The translations under genes were made by a program, and so were the position numbers. 40,907 bases of DNA from Desulfovirgula thermocuniculi DSM 16036. GTDB lineage: Bacteria > Bacillota > Desulfotomaculia > Desulfotomaculales > Desulfovirgulaceae. The stretch's first letter is position 1. Each line of letters opens with the position of its first letter. Below the pieces are notes generated by a model that was not told the origin of the DNA, searched no databases, and saw only the letters and a program-made list of their open reading frames with translations. Positions 1 through 6,981 of this stretch are shown one piece after another. Where the stretch lies: positions 1 through 40,907 of the forward strand of contig NZ_AUBR01000031.1 in assembly GCF_000429345.1 (NCBI RefSeq), given 5' to 3'.

Positions 1-845
1 TAGCGGTGTCCACTCTGACTCCCGGGGAGAGGGTGGTCATTCCTCTGGCGGGGGTGCACGCGGTGGAGGGGAACCTGCGAGTGGTGCTCCTGCCCGACGA
101 GCGGGCGGTGGAGGTCCACATAAGCTTTGAGCCGGCAGTCTTTCCCGCCGGGGATGGAGAGGCGGGCATAGACCTTGGCGTGACGGAGGTGTTCACCGAC
201 GACACGGGCAGGAAGTACCGGGCTGAGTACGGTAAAGCCCTTCAGAAAATGTCGGACTACATCCTGGACAAGGGCAGGAAGCGCCAGAAGCTCTGGGCGC
301 TGTACCGCAGGAACCTGGAGCGGGACCCCGCCAGGGCGCGGCGCATAAGGAGGCACAACCTGGGCCTGGCCAAGCAGCGGAAGCGGCACCTGAGGTTCCG
401 GCGCAGGTGCGAGAACGAAATCAACCGTGCTTTCAACGAATTTCTGAAGGCGCGCAGGCCCAGGGTGGTGGCCTATGAGGACCTATCGCGCCTGCGCGGT
501 AAGGCCGGGAGCAGGGGGCTTTCCAGGATAGTGAGCCTCTGGATGCGGCGCATTACCGGGGAGAGATGGGAGTACAAAAGCTACGTCTATTCCGTGGAGG
601 ACCCCGGACCGGTGAACGCGGCCTACTCCAGCCTGACCTGCCCTGTGTGCGGGTGGGTGGACCCGCAAAATCGTGAGGGGGACACCTTCAGGTGCCGGAA
701 GTGCGGGTTTACCGCTGGTGCCGACCAGGTGGCCGCGATGAACCTGAAGGCCAGGCTGCACGATGAGGAGATAACGCGGTACACGCCCAAGAACAGGGTG
801 AAAGAGATTTTGTTGCGGCGCTATTACGGAAACAACGCGGTCTAG
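1..845 (+). CDS. tnpB: RNA-guided endonuclease TnpB, IS607-type element copy A (5' end outside the window)
   Basis: The reading frame is open from the window edge and aligns without net indels to the full-length tnpB at 13546-14976 (offset 14131), so this is the C-terminal ~280 residues. RuvC-like active-site residues are visible: Asp in GIDLGVTE, Glu in VAYEDLS and Asp in DQVAAMNLKAR. A zinc ribbon (CPVC...CRKC) lies between the last two. TnpB proteins are RNA-guided nucleases that cut DNA matching a guide transcribed across the transposon right end. The GTG at 6 is not a true start. A block of about 115 bp (483-597) differs strongly from copy B while both flanks are nearly identical. The gene ends in TAG, followed by the structured non-coding region. 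The catalytic half looks intact; whether the N-terminus is intact cannot be seen. Confidence 0.93.
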   Translation, partial: AVSTLTPGERVVIPLAGVHAVEGNLRVVLLPDERAVEVHISFEPAVFPAGDGEAGIDLGVTEVFTDDTGRKYRAEYGKALQKMSDYILDKGRKRQKLWALYRRNLERDPARARRIRRHNLGLAKQRKRHLRFRRRCENEINRAFNEFLKARRPRVVAYEDLSRLRGKAGSRGLSRIVSLWMRRITGERWEYKSYVYSVEDPGPVNAAYSSLTCPVCGWVDPQNREGDTFRCRKCGFTAGADQVAAMNLKARLHDEEITRYTPKNRVKEILLRRYYGNNAV

Positions 846-1363
846 TTTTTGGGGTCCTAGTTTTTTTGGGGGCCGTAGTTGTTTTGCCCCGGGTGTCCCG
901 GGGCGTGGGGGCCGGGAAGCGGCCCGGCGGGAGAAAGCGCCGCTGGAACGTGCGCTGGCTGGCTTGGGGCGCACGCGAAGGCGGGCTTTGACGATGAAGG
1001 ACTGAAAGTCCCGAGCACCGCCGGGTGGCCCTTCTGGGGCGCGCGGCAAACGCCGCCCTGGGGATCTGGCAAGCAGTTCCCGGTCTTCCGGGTGGGAGCC
1101 TTTGCAGGCCGGGCGCTAGAACCACCCCGCCGTTTGGAAGCTTTTGGGCTCGCATGGAAAGACGGTGGCCTTTGTGTTGCCGGATGAAGTCTTTGCAGTC
1201 TGGGGTGACTGTTTCGGGCGGGACTCCAGAAGCCCGTGGTCCGCCTGCCCTGCCGGCCGGGCAGGCGGGAAATACCCGGCCTCTCGGAGAGCGTGAACTT
1301 TCAGGCCTGCTTTGCTATCAAGGTGCTACTGCCTGATAGAACCTGATAGCAAAAATGAAACAG
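846..1363 (+). ncRNA. Structured non-coding 3' region of IS607-type copy A, putative omega (reRNA) scaffold
   Basis: About 500 nt between the tnpB stop and the element end has no convincing gene but aligns along its length with 14977-15474. Stems are kept by paired changes. 886-893/897-904 (GCCCCGGG/CCCGGGGC) becomes GCTCCGGG/CCCGGAGC in copy B. 999-1003/1007-1011 (GGACT/AGTCC) becomes AGGGT/ACCCT. 1241-1250/1259-1268 (CCGCCTGCCC/GGGCAGGCGG) keeps ten pairs with three compensatory changes and one wobble. CGGGC/GCCCG at 1215-1219/1232-1236 interleaves with GGAC/GTCC (1221-1224/1239-1242), a possible pseudoknot. TnpB guide RNAs are known to lie at this position and to end with a guide copied from the flank. 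On that model the guide begins near 1364. The length is large for such a scaffold, and part could belong to an intron or other RNA. Confidence 0.6.
1313..1351 (+). repeat. Right-end recombinase-site candidate of IS607-type copy A
   Basis: TGCTATCA at 1313-1320 is inverted relative to two direct CTGATAG motifs. The second part, CTGATAGAACCTGATAGC (1333-1350), matches the left-end motif of copy B (12901-12918) at 15 of 18 positions in the same orientation. IS607 serine transposases bind several short sites at each end, so this is the likely TnpA-binding region. The two copies remain identical to about 1363, which sets the outer limit of the element. Confidence 0.5.
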
Positions 1364-1384
1364 AGAAGAGAGAGGAAGGTTAGA

Positions 1385-1894
1385 GTGGAACTGACCAGGA
1401 ACGCAAACGACCCCTTGGAAATCCAGGTCGGCATTGCCGACTGCAAGGTGGCCAGGGAACCGGCGCGGCTGATCACCCTGGGGCTGGGCTCCTGCGTGGG
1501 GGTCAGCCTCTACGACCCCGTGGCCAAGATCGGGGGCCTCCTGCATTTCATGCTCCCCGACAGCACCCAGTTCAACAACGTCACCAAGCCGGCCAAGTTT
1601 GCCGACCTGGGCATACCGTACCTCATTGAAGAGCTCAGGAAGACGGGGGCGCTCCTGCCCAGGCTTCAGGCCAAACTGGTGGGGGGGGCGCAGATGTTTT
1701 CCGGGCTGGACAACAAGATGGTCCTCAACATCGGCCAGCGCAATGTGGAAAAGGCGCGGGAAATGCTAAAAAAATTTAACGTGCCCATCCTGGCCGAAGA
1801 GGTGGGAGGTAACCGCGGGCGCACCATGATCTTTGACACCGCCACCGGCCTGGTGAGCATACGCATGCTAGGGAGCAAGCTAAAGGTGATTTGA
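1385..1894 (+). CDS. cheD: Chemoreceptor glutamine deamidase CheD
   Basis: CheD deamidates glutamines of methyl-accepting chemoreceptors and is regulated by CheC. With the start below, the catalytic Cys is C37 in GLGSCVGV and the His is H54 in GGLLHFMLP; both family motifs are present. I chose GTG at 1385 because GAGGAAGG lies just upstream at good spacing. The 169-residue product is close to the family's usual length. An in-frame ATG at 1355 would add ten basic residues but lies within the IS607-type right end and has no ribosome site. The gene heads a tight che/fli operon, with cheR starting 3 nt after its stop. The insertion sequence sits directly upstream, so the original upstream operon genes and promoter may be separated from it. 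Confidence 0.93.
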   Translation: MELTRNANDPLEIQVGIADCKVAREPARLITLGLGSCVGVSLYDPVAKIGGLLHFMLPDSTQFNNVTKPAKFADLGIPYLIEELRKTGALLPRLQAKLVGGAQMFSGLDNKMVLNIGQRNVEKAREMLKKFNVPILAEEVGGNRGRTMIFDTATGLVSIRMLGSKLKVI

Positions 1895-1897
1895 AAA

Positions 1898-2683
1898 ATG
1901 GACTTCGCCCGCTTTAAAGAAGAGGTGGCCCGGGGTTTTCGCCTCGACCTCTCCAGCTACAAGGAAAACCAGCTGAAAAGGCGCCTCGACGCCTACCTCC
2001 TGCGCCTCGGCCTGCGCGACTACGGGGCGCTCTGGCAGAGGATCACGGAGGACCGCCGGGCCTACGAGGACTTTTTGGACTACCTGACCATCAACGTCTC
2101 GGAGTTCTTCCGCGACCCGGAAAAGTTCCGGGAGCTGGAAACCATCTACCTGCCGGAGCTTTTAAAGGAAAAGCAACAGCTGAAGATATGGAGCGCCGCC
2201 TGCGCCAACGGGGCCGAGCCGTACTCCGTGGCCATCATTTTAGACGAGCTCACCCCCGGCAGGGCACACCGCATCGAGGCCACGGACATCGACCCCTACA
2301 TCCTGGACAAGGCCAGGGAAGGGCGCTACCCGCCGGAGGCCGTGCGCCATGTGGAGCCCCGTCGCCTGGCCCGCTACTTTACCCGGGAAGGTGGCACCTA
2401 TGTTTTAAGCGAGGGCGTGCGCCGCCGGGTGCTCTTCCGCCGCCACGACCTGCTGGTCGACCCCTTCGGGCAGGGCTACGACCTCATTTTGTGCCGCAAC
2501 GTGAGCATATACTTCACCCGGGAGGCCCAGGACAGGCTCAACGCCAGGCTGGCGCAGGCCCTGGCACCCAGGGGGATACTCTTCATCGGCGCCACGGAGA
2601 TGATCTTCAACTACCAGCAGCTGGGGCTGGAAAGGTTACGCCCCTGCTTTTACCGGAAGACCGCAAGGGAGGGAGTTCGTTGA
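1898..2683 (+). CDS. cheR: Chemotaxis protein methyltransferase CheR
   Basis: CheR methylates glutamates on chemoreceptors using S-adenosylmethionine, the adaptation step opposed by CheB and tuned by CheC/CheD. The 261-residue protein has the N-terminal helical CheR domain (about 1-75) and a Rossmann methyltransferase domain. The SAM-binding motif is near residues 98-110 (WSAACANGAEPYS, a variant of the usual CSTGEEPYS). Typical CheR segments EATDID and DLILCRNVSIYF follow. The start ATG follows the cheD stop by 3 nt. The last codons overlap the TTG start of cheC (TTGA), which implies translational coupling. Confidence 0.95.
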   Translation: MDFARFKEEVARGFRLDLSSYKENQLKRRLDAYLLRLGLRDYGALWQRITEDRRAYEDFLDYLTINVSEFFRDPEKFRELETIYLPELLKEKQQLKIWSAACANGAEPYSVAIILDELTPGRAHRIEATDIDPYILDKAREGRYPPEAVRHVEPRRLARYFTREGGTYVLSEGVRRRVLFRRHDLLVDPFGQGYDLILCRNVSIYFTREAQDRLNARLAQALAPRGILFIGATEMIFNYQQLGLERLRPCFYRKTAREGVR

Positions 2684-3318
2684 GCTACCGCCAGCTGGCC
2701 ACACTGGAGCTGGACGCGCTGCGCGAGATCAGCAACGTGGGCCTGGGCAACGCGGTAACCTCTCTGGCCCAGCTGATTAACCGGCGGGTGAACATGCACG
2801 TACCCCGCAGCTACTTCTTGCCCCTGGAGGAGATGATCGCCCTGGTGGGGGGCTACGAGGAACTGGTGGGCTGCGTCAGCCTGCGGGTCCTGGGCGATGC
2901 CCCGGGGCTGGTGCTTTTTGTTTTTGACGAGGAGAGCACCTACAACCTGGTGGACATGCTCATGGGGCAGCCCGCGGGCACGACCAGGGTGCTGGACGAG
3001 ATGGCCGAGTCGGCGGTGCGGGAAGTGGGCAACGTGCTCACGGGCTCCTTCATCAGCGCCATCAGCATGATGACCGGCCTCTACATGGTCACCACCGTGC
3101 CCATCTTTGCCTTTGACATGCTGGGGGCGGTGCTGAGTTCGCTCATGGTGGCCGCGGGAAGGGTGGAGGACCAGGTGCTGGTAATCGAGACGGAGCTTTT
3201 CCACGAAGAGGAAACGCCCGTCAGGGGGCACTTCTTCCTGCTCACCGAGCCGGGAGCCATAGACCGCTTGATGGCCGCCCTGGGCATTACCGTGGAAGAA
3301 CAGACGGGGGGGAAATAA
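2680..3318 (+). CDS. cheC: CheY-P phosphatase CheC
   Basis: CheC removes phosphate from CheY-P and binds CheD, providing feedback in the Bacillus-type chemotaxis pathway. The 212-residue protein has both halves of the pseudo-symmetric CheC fold, each with the catalytic ExxN motif: EISNVGLGNAV near the N-terminus and EVGNVLTGSF near the middle. I chose TTG at 2680 because it overlaps the cheR stop and sits after GGGAGG. The same frame stays open upstream inside cheR to about 2188, but that part is a shadow frame. CheY starts 2 nt after the stop. Length fits the family. Confidence 0.93.
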   Translation: MSYRQLATLELDALREISNVGLGNAVTSLAQLINRRVNMHVPRSYFLPLEEMIALVGGYEELVGCVSLRVLGDAPGLVLFVFDEESTYNLVDMLMGQPAGTTRVLDEMAESAVREVGNVLTGSFISAISMMTGLYMVTTVPIFAFDMLGAVLSSLMVAAGRVEDQVLVIETELFHEEETPVRGHFFLLTEPGAIDRLMAALGITVEEQTGGK

Positions 3319-3320
3319 CG

Positions 3321-3698
3321 TTGGGTAAAAGGGTTTTAGTAGTGGACGACGCCGCCTTTATGCGCATGATGATCAAGAACATCATCACCAAAAACGGCTA
3401 CGAAGTGGCCGGGGAAGCGGAAAACGGCAAGCAGGCCGTGCAGCTTTACGCCGAGCTCAAGCCCGACGTGGTCACCATGGACATCACCATGCCGGAAATG
3501 AACGGCATCGAGGCGGTAAAGGCCATCCGGGCGCTGGACCCCAACGCCAACATCGTCATGGTCAGCGCCATGGGCCAGCAGGCCATGGTCATGGACGCCA
3601 TCCAGGCCGGTGCCAAGGACTTTATCGTCAAGCCCTTCCAGCAGGACCGCCTCCTGCAGGCCTTAGAAAGAGTGCTCGCCCGCTCCCGCAAGGCCTGA
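3321..3698 (+). CDS. cheY: Chemotaxis response regulator CheY
   Basis: This is a single-domain receiver protein of 125 residues. Acidic pocket D9/D10 (VVDDAAF), phosphoacceptor D54 (VTMDITMP), switch residue S82 and conserved K104 (IVKPF) are all present. Phosphorylated CheY binds FliM and FliY at the flagellar switch. There is no DNA-binding output domain, which with the neighbours supports CheY rather than a transcription factor. The start is TTG, only 2 nt after the cheC stop, with the purine-rich GGGGGGAAA of the cheC end as ribosome site. CheC and FliY, encoded on either side, are the expected phosphatases for it. Confidence 0.95.
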   Translation: MGKRVLVVDDAAFMRMMIKNIITKNGYEVAGEAENGKQAVQLYAELKPDVVTMDITMPEMNGIEAVKAIRALDPNANIVMVSAMGQQAMVMDAIQAGAKDFIVKPFQQDRLLQALERVLARSRKA

Positions 3699-3714
3699 GA
3701 AGGGGGCATGAACC

Positions 3715-4710
3715 TTGCAGGAAATTTTAAGCCAGGGGGAAATAGACGCGCTCCTGGCCGCCCTTTCGGCGGGCGAGCTTTCCCTGGTGGAGGCGGCGCC
3801 GAAAACGCCCGCGGCAAGGGTGAGGCCTTACGACTTCCGCCGGCCCAACAAGTTTTCGCGGGAGCACCTGCGCACCCTGGAGATGCTGCACCAGCAGTTT
3901 GCCCGGCTCCTCTCCACCTTCCTCTCCGGTTACCTGCGGGCGGCGGTGAACGTGGAGCTGGCCTCCGTAGGGCAGATGATCTTCGAGGAGTTCTCCCGCT
4001 CCATCCCCACCCCCACCGCCCTGACCATTTTCAGCTTGAAGCCTCTAGAGGGGTCGGCGCTGCTGGAAGCCGGCCCGCCGGTGGTCTTTGCCATGCTCGA
4101 CCTCCTCTTTGGCGGCCCGGGAACTTCGGGGGAGCAGATGCGGGAATTCACCGACATCGAGCTTACCGTGGTGAAAAAGCTGGCCGGCTACATCCTGGAC
4201 CACCTCGCCCAGGCCTGGCAGGATTTCCAGCCCGTGGAGCCCGAGGTGCAGGCCATCGAGACCAACCCCCGCATGCTCAGGCTCTACTCGCCCAACGAGG
4301 TGATGGCCCTGCTCACCTTTAACGTCTCCATCAACGAGGAGGACCGGGGCCTTTTAAACCTCTGCCTGCCCTACATCCTCATGGAGCCGGTGGTTTCCCA
4401 GCTCTCCATCCGCCAGCAGTTCAGCCGCCGCATGCCCGCGCCGCGCCCCGAGGACAAGCAGCGTTTGGGCTACTGGCTGGGCTTTTCCCGCGTGGAGCTA
4501 AAAGTCGTCCTGGGCGAGACGGTGATTACGCTAAACGAGCTGCTGCAGCTGCAGGAAGGGGACGTGCTGGTGCTGGAGCGCACCGTAAACCAGGATCTGG
4601 ACATGTTCGTGGAGGACGAGCTCAAGTTCCGCGTGCAGGCCGGGCGGGTGGGGGACGCCCTGGCCGTGCAGGTGGTGGCGCTGGTCGGGGAGGAGGAAGA
4701 AGGTGCCTGA
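3715..4710 (+). CDS. fliM: Flagellar motor switch protein FliM
   Basis: FliM is the middle component of the C-ring and receives CheY-P. The N-terminal CheY-P-binding peptide is seen at residues 5-14 (LSQGEIDALL). It is followed by the CheC-like middle domain (family segments LRTLEMLHQQFARLL and DLLFGGPG) and a C-terminal SpoA domain from about residue 250. The length of 331 residues is normal. The start is TTG at 3715, after AAGGGGG. The 3' end overlaps fliY by 8 nt, so the two are probably translated together. Confidence 0.96.
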   Translation: MQEILSQGEIDALLAALSAGELSLVEAAPKTPAARVRPYDFRRPNKFSREHLRTLEMLHQQFARLLSTFLSGYLRAAVNVELASVGQMIFEEFSRSIPTPTALTIFSLKPLEGSALLEAGPPVVFAMLDLLFGGPGTSGEQMREFTDIELTVVKKLAGYILDHLAQAWQDFQPVEPEVQAIETNPRMLRLYSPNEVMALLTFNVSINEEDRGLLNLCLPYILMEPVVSQLSIRQQFSRRMPAPRPEDKQRLGYWLGFSRVELKVVLGETVITLNELLQLQEGDVLVLERTVNQDLDMFVEDELKFRVQAGRVGDALAVQVVALVGEEEEGA

Positions 4711-5890
4711 AAACGGTTTCTTAAGCCAGGAAGAAATAGACGCCCTCCTGCGCATGCGGGAGGAGCAGGGCGGGGAGCCGGTGGCGCCCGGAGGCGAAGC
4801 AGCCGCGACGGAGGCGGCGGCGCCGGGAGGGGAGGCGCCCCCGCTTCCGGAAGGAGAGCCCTGGGGGCTGACCGCCGGCTGCCGTCCGGCAGAAGACCTC
4901 ACGCCGGAGGAAAAGGACGCCCTCGGAGAGATCGGCAACATCACCATGGGCTCGGCGGCCACCACGCTCTCCGAATTGCTCAACCAGCGGGTGACCATCA
5001 CCAGCCCGCGGGTGATGACCTGCACGCAGGAAAACCTATTTGCCGCTTTCAAGGTGCCCTACGTTCTCATCCAGGTGGAGTTTACGGAGGGCTTAGAGGG
5101 CCTAAACGTGCTGGTCATCCAGTTAAAGGACGCCGCCATCATTGCCGACCTCATGATGGGCGGCGACGGCACGAAGGTTGCCGAGCAAATCACGGAGCTC
5201 GAGCTTTCGGCGGCCTCGGAGGCCATGAACCAGATGATCGGCACGGCCTCCACCTCGCTGGCCACCATGTTCGGGCGCGTGATCAACATCTCCCCGCCCA
5301 AGACGGTGGTACTGGAGGCCGAGGACGGCGCCAGGGGCTACCGCCTGCCCATCGGCGACCCCATCGTGGTCACGTCCTTTAAGATGACCATCGGGGAGCT
5401 GGTGGACACGGAAATCATGCAGATCATGAGCCTCAAGACGGCCAAAGAGGAGGCCGCCATGCTTTTGGGGCAGGTGGCCCCGGCGGGACCGCCGCCCGCA
5501 GCAGAAGAAGAGCCCGCCCCCGCGCCGGCGGCAGCCGCTCCTCCGCCGCAGGAGGAGGCGCCGGCAGCCGCGCCGGCTGCTGCGCCCGCGGCGGCGCGCC
5601 TAGCCTTAAGCGAGGAGGAGCTGAAAAAGCTCGAGCTTTTGCTGGACGTGCCGCTGAAGGTAAGCGTGGTCCTGGGGCGCACGCGGCGGCCCATCAAGGA
5701 GGTGCTGGGCCTCACCCCCGGGGCCATCGTGGAGCTTTCTTCCCTGGTGGACGAGCCGGTGGAGGTGCTGGTCAACGGCGTGCCGGTGGCCAAAGGGGAA
5801 GTGGTGGTGGTCAACGAGAACTTCGGCGTGCGCATCACCAGCATCATCAGCCCCGCCGAGCGCCTGGGGCAACTGGGCATGAGGCATTAG
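4703..5890 (+). CDS. fliY: Flagellar motor switch phosphatase FliY
   Basis: FliY is the Gram-positive switch protein that replaces or extends FliN and dephosphorylates CheY-P. The 395-residue protein starts with a FliM-like CheY-P peptide (LSQEEIDALL, about residues 7-16). A CheC-type domain follows, with two ExxN motifs (EIGNITMG and EAMNQMIG). A long Ala/Pro/Glu linker (about 255-300) then leads to a C-terminal FliN/SpoA domain ending with FGVRITSII. The start is GTG inside the end of fliM. It is the last gene of the operon here. The low-complexity linker is GC-extreme at DNA level but in frame. Confidence 0.95.
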   Translation: MPENGFLSQEEIDALLRMREEQGGEPVAPGGEAAATEAAAPGGEAPPLPEGEPWGLTAGCRPAEDLTPEEKDALGEIGNITMGSAATTLSELLNQRVTITSPRVMTCTQENLFAAFKVPYVLIQVEFTEGLEGLNVLVIQLKDAAIIADLMMGGDGTKVAEQITELELSAASEAMNQMIGTASTSLATMFGRVINISPPKTVVLEAEDGARGYRLPIGDPIVVTSFKMTIGELVDTEIMQIMSLKTAKEEAAMLLGQVAPAGPPPAAEEEPAPAPAAAAPPPQEEAPAAAPAAAPAAARLALSEEELKKLELLLDVPLKVSVVLGRTRRPIKEVLGLTPGAIVELSSLVDEPVEVLVNGVPVAKGEVVVVNENFGVRITSIISPAERLGQLGMRH

Positions 5891-5897
5891 GTGGACA

Positions 5898-5939
5898 TTT
5901 CAGGCGCATCAACGGGCTCGAAGTTCTGGGGGCCTGAAA
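5898..5939. other. Inverted repeat after the che/fli operon
   Basis: TTTCAGGC (5898-5905) and GCCTGAAA (5932-5939) are perfect inverted arms 26 nt apart just after fliY. There is no clear T-tract on the plus strand, so this may be a weak terminator or chance. The rest of 5891-6008 shows no gene. Confidence 0.25.
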
Positions 5940-6008
5940 AATTGCCGGTTTGCCGTGGAAAGGCCCTACCTCATGGAAAGGGGTTAGGATGAAAGCGGTA
6001 GCCGGGTG

Positions 6009-6017
6009 TGCTAAAAT
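6009..6017 (+). promoter_or_regulatory. Extended -10 promoter candidate for the coiled-coil gene
   Basis: TGCTAAAAT fits an extended -10 (TGn plus TAAAAT) about 40 nt before the ATG at 6058. No good -35 is visible. The diverged gene copy near 11015 has a similarly placed extended -10, which supports a promoter here. Confidence 0.4.
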
Positions 6018-6057
6018 AAAGGCGTAATGGGTGGTTTGCTTAAAGAGGTGCTGGAAC

Positions 6058-6978
6058 ATGGCTGCCCTGCCGGAAATCAAGAAAAAGTTCCAAGAGGTCT
6101 TCCCCGAAAAGCAGGCCCAGGTACTATCGGAATTTGCGGACTTATACAACGACCTGGTAAAGGCCAGCGATTTTGTCGAGCTAAAGCAAATTGTCAAAGA
6201 GCTGGCCGAGGCGCAAAAGCAAAGCGAAGTAAGGCTGGGTCGCCTGGAAACGGCGGTAGCCGAGCTGGCCGAGGCGCAGAAGCGCACCGAACAGCGCGTT
6301 GAGGAGCTTGCCGAGGCCCAGAAGCGCACGGAGGAGCGCGTGGGTGGACTTGAGCGCGCTCTACAGGAGCTTGCCGAGGCCCAGAGGCTTGCCGACCAGC
6401 GCATGGCCGAGCTGGCTGAAGCCCAGAGGCTCGCCGACCAGCGCATGGCTGAGCTTGTCGAGGTGCAGAAGCGCACGGAGGAGCGCGTGGGGGGTCTCGA
6501 GCGCGCCCTGCAAGAGCTTGCCGAGGCTCAAAAGCGCACGGAGGAAGAGTTGCAAAAGCTTACTGCCGAGCACGCCGAAACCAGGCGCCAGCTGGGCGGT
6601 CTGGCCATGACCGTGGGGTACACCCTGGAAAATGAGGCCTACAAAGCCCTGCCCGCCCTTTTGCAGCAGGACTACGGTCTGGTGGTAGAAGGCCGCCTGA
6701 AGAGGGCCCATGTGCCCCTGGGCAACGGCGATTACCTGGAGGTAAACATCCTGGGCGACGGTACCCTGGGTGGGCGCAAAGTAAAGATCGTTGGGGAAAG
6801 CAAAGCCCAGCTCTCCAAAAACGATGTGGACCGCTTCCTTAAGCGCAAGCTGGGCAAGCTAAAAGGCGCCTTTCCGGAGGTTTTTCCCGTGCTGGTCACC
6901 CACATGACCACCTCCCCCGAGGTGGAAGAATATGCAAAGGAAAAGGGCATCGCCGTGTATTACTCCTACGAGTTTTAA
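6058..6978 (+). CDS. Coiled-coil protein with C-terminal PD-(D/E)XK-like domain
   Basis: The product has a short N-terminal head, a long coiled coil of repeated 14-residue units (core [13 protein letters not shown], about residues 48-165) and a C-terminal globular domain of about 120 residues. The globular domain contains acidic residues before a VGESKAQ strand, giving the E-x-K signature of the PD-(D/E)XK nuclease superfamily. Similar coiled-coil/nuclease-like proteins (DUF3782-type) are common in thermophilic bacteria and archaea; their role is not established. The start is ATG 6058 behind AGAGGTG. An upstream in-frame GTG at 6031 lacks a ribosome site. The next gene follows 3 nt after the stop. 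A deleted paralog lies at 11015-11234. Confidence 0.75.
   Translation: MAALPEIKKKFQEVFPEKQAQVLSEFADLYNDLVKASDFVELKQIVKELAEAQKQSEVRLGRLETAVAELAEAQKRTEQRVEELAEAQKRTEERVGGLERALQELAEAQRLADQRMAELAEAQRLADQRMAELVEVQKRTEERVGGLERALQELAEAQKRTEEELQKLTAEHAETRRQLGGLAMTVGYTLENEAYKALPALLQQDYGLVVEGRLKRAHVPLGNGDYLEVNILGDGTLGGRKVKIVGESKAQLSKNDVDRFLKRKLGKLKGAFPEVFPVLVTHMTTSPEVEEYAKEKGIAVYYSYEF
6199..6549 (+). repeat. 42-bp coding repeats (coiled coil)
   Basis: Imperfect tandem units of 42 nt encode 14-residue heptad pairs beginning GAGCTGGCCGAGGC or close variants. Some longer blocks ([14 protein letters not shown]) recur, which suggests expansion by unequal recombination. Confidence 0.8.
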
Positions 6979-6981
6979 GGT

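Noticed and set aside
879-1336. Plus- and minus-strand open frames inside the tnpB downstream region
   Set aside because: The frames are not kept in copy B, and base changes there preserve RNA pairing rather than codons.
846-1363. Group I intron within the IS607-type element (IStron)
   Set aside because: IS607 elements with group I introns are known, but I could not identify a convincing conserved P7/G-binding site, so I leave it as a test and not a call.
2188-2679. Long upstream extension of the CheC frame inside cheR
   Set aside because: It is an out-of-frame, Arg/Pro-rich translation of cheR; CheC homology begins at the TTG at 2680.
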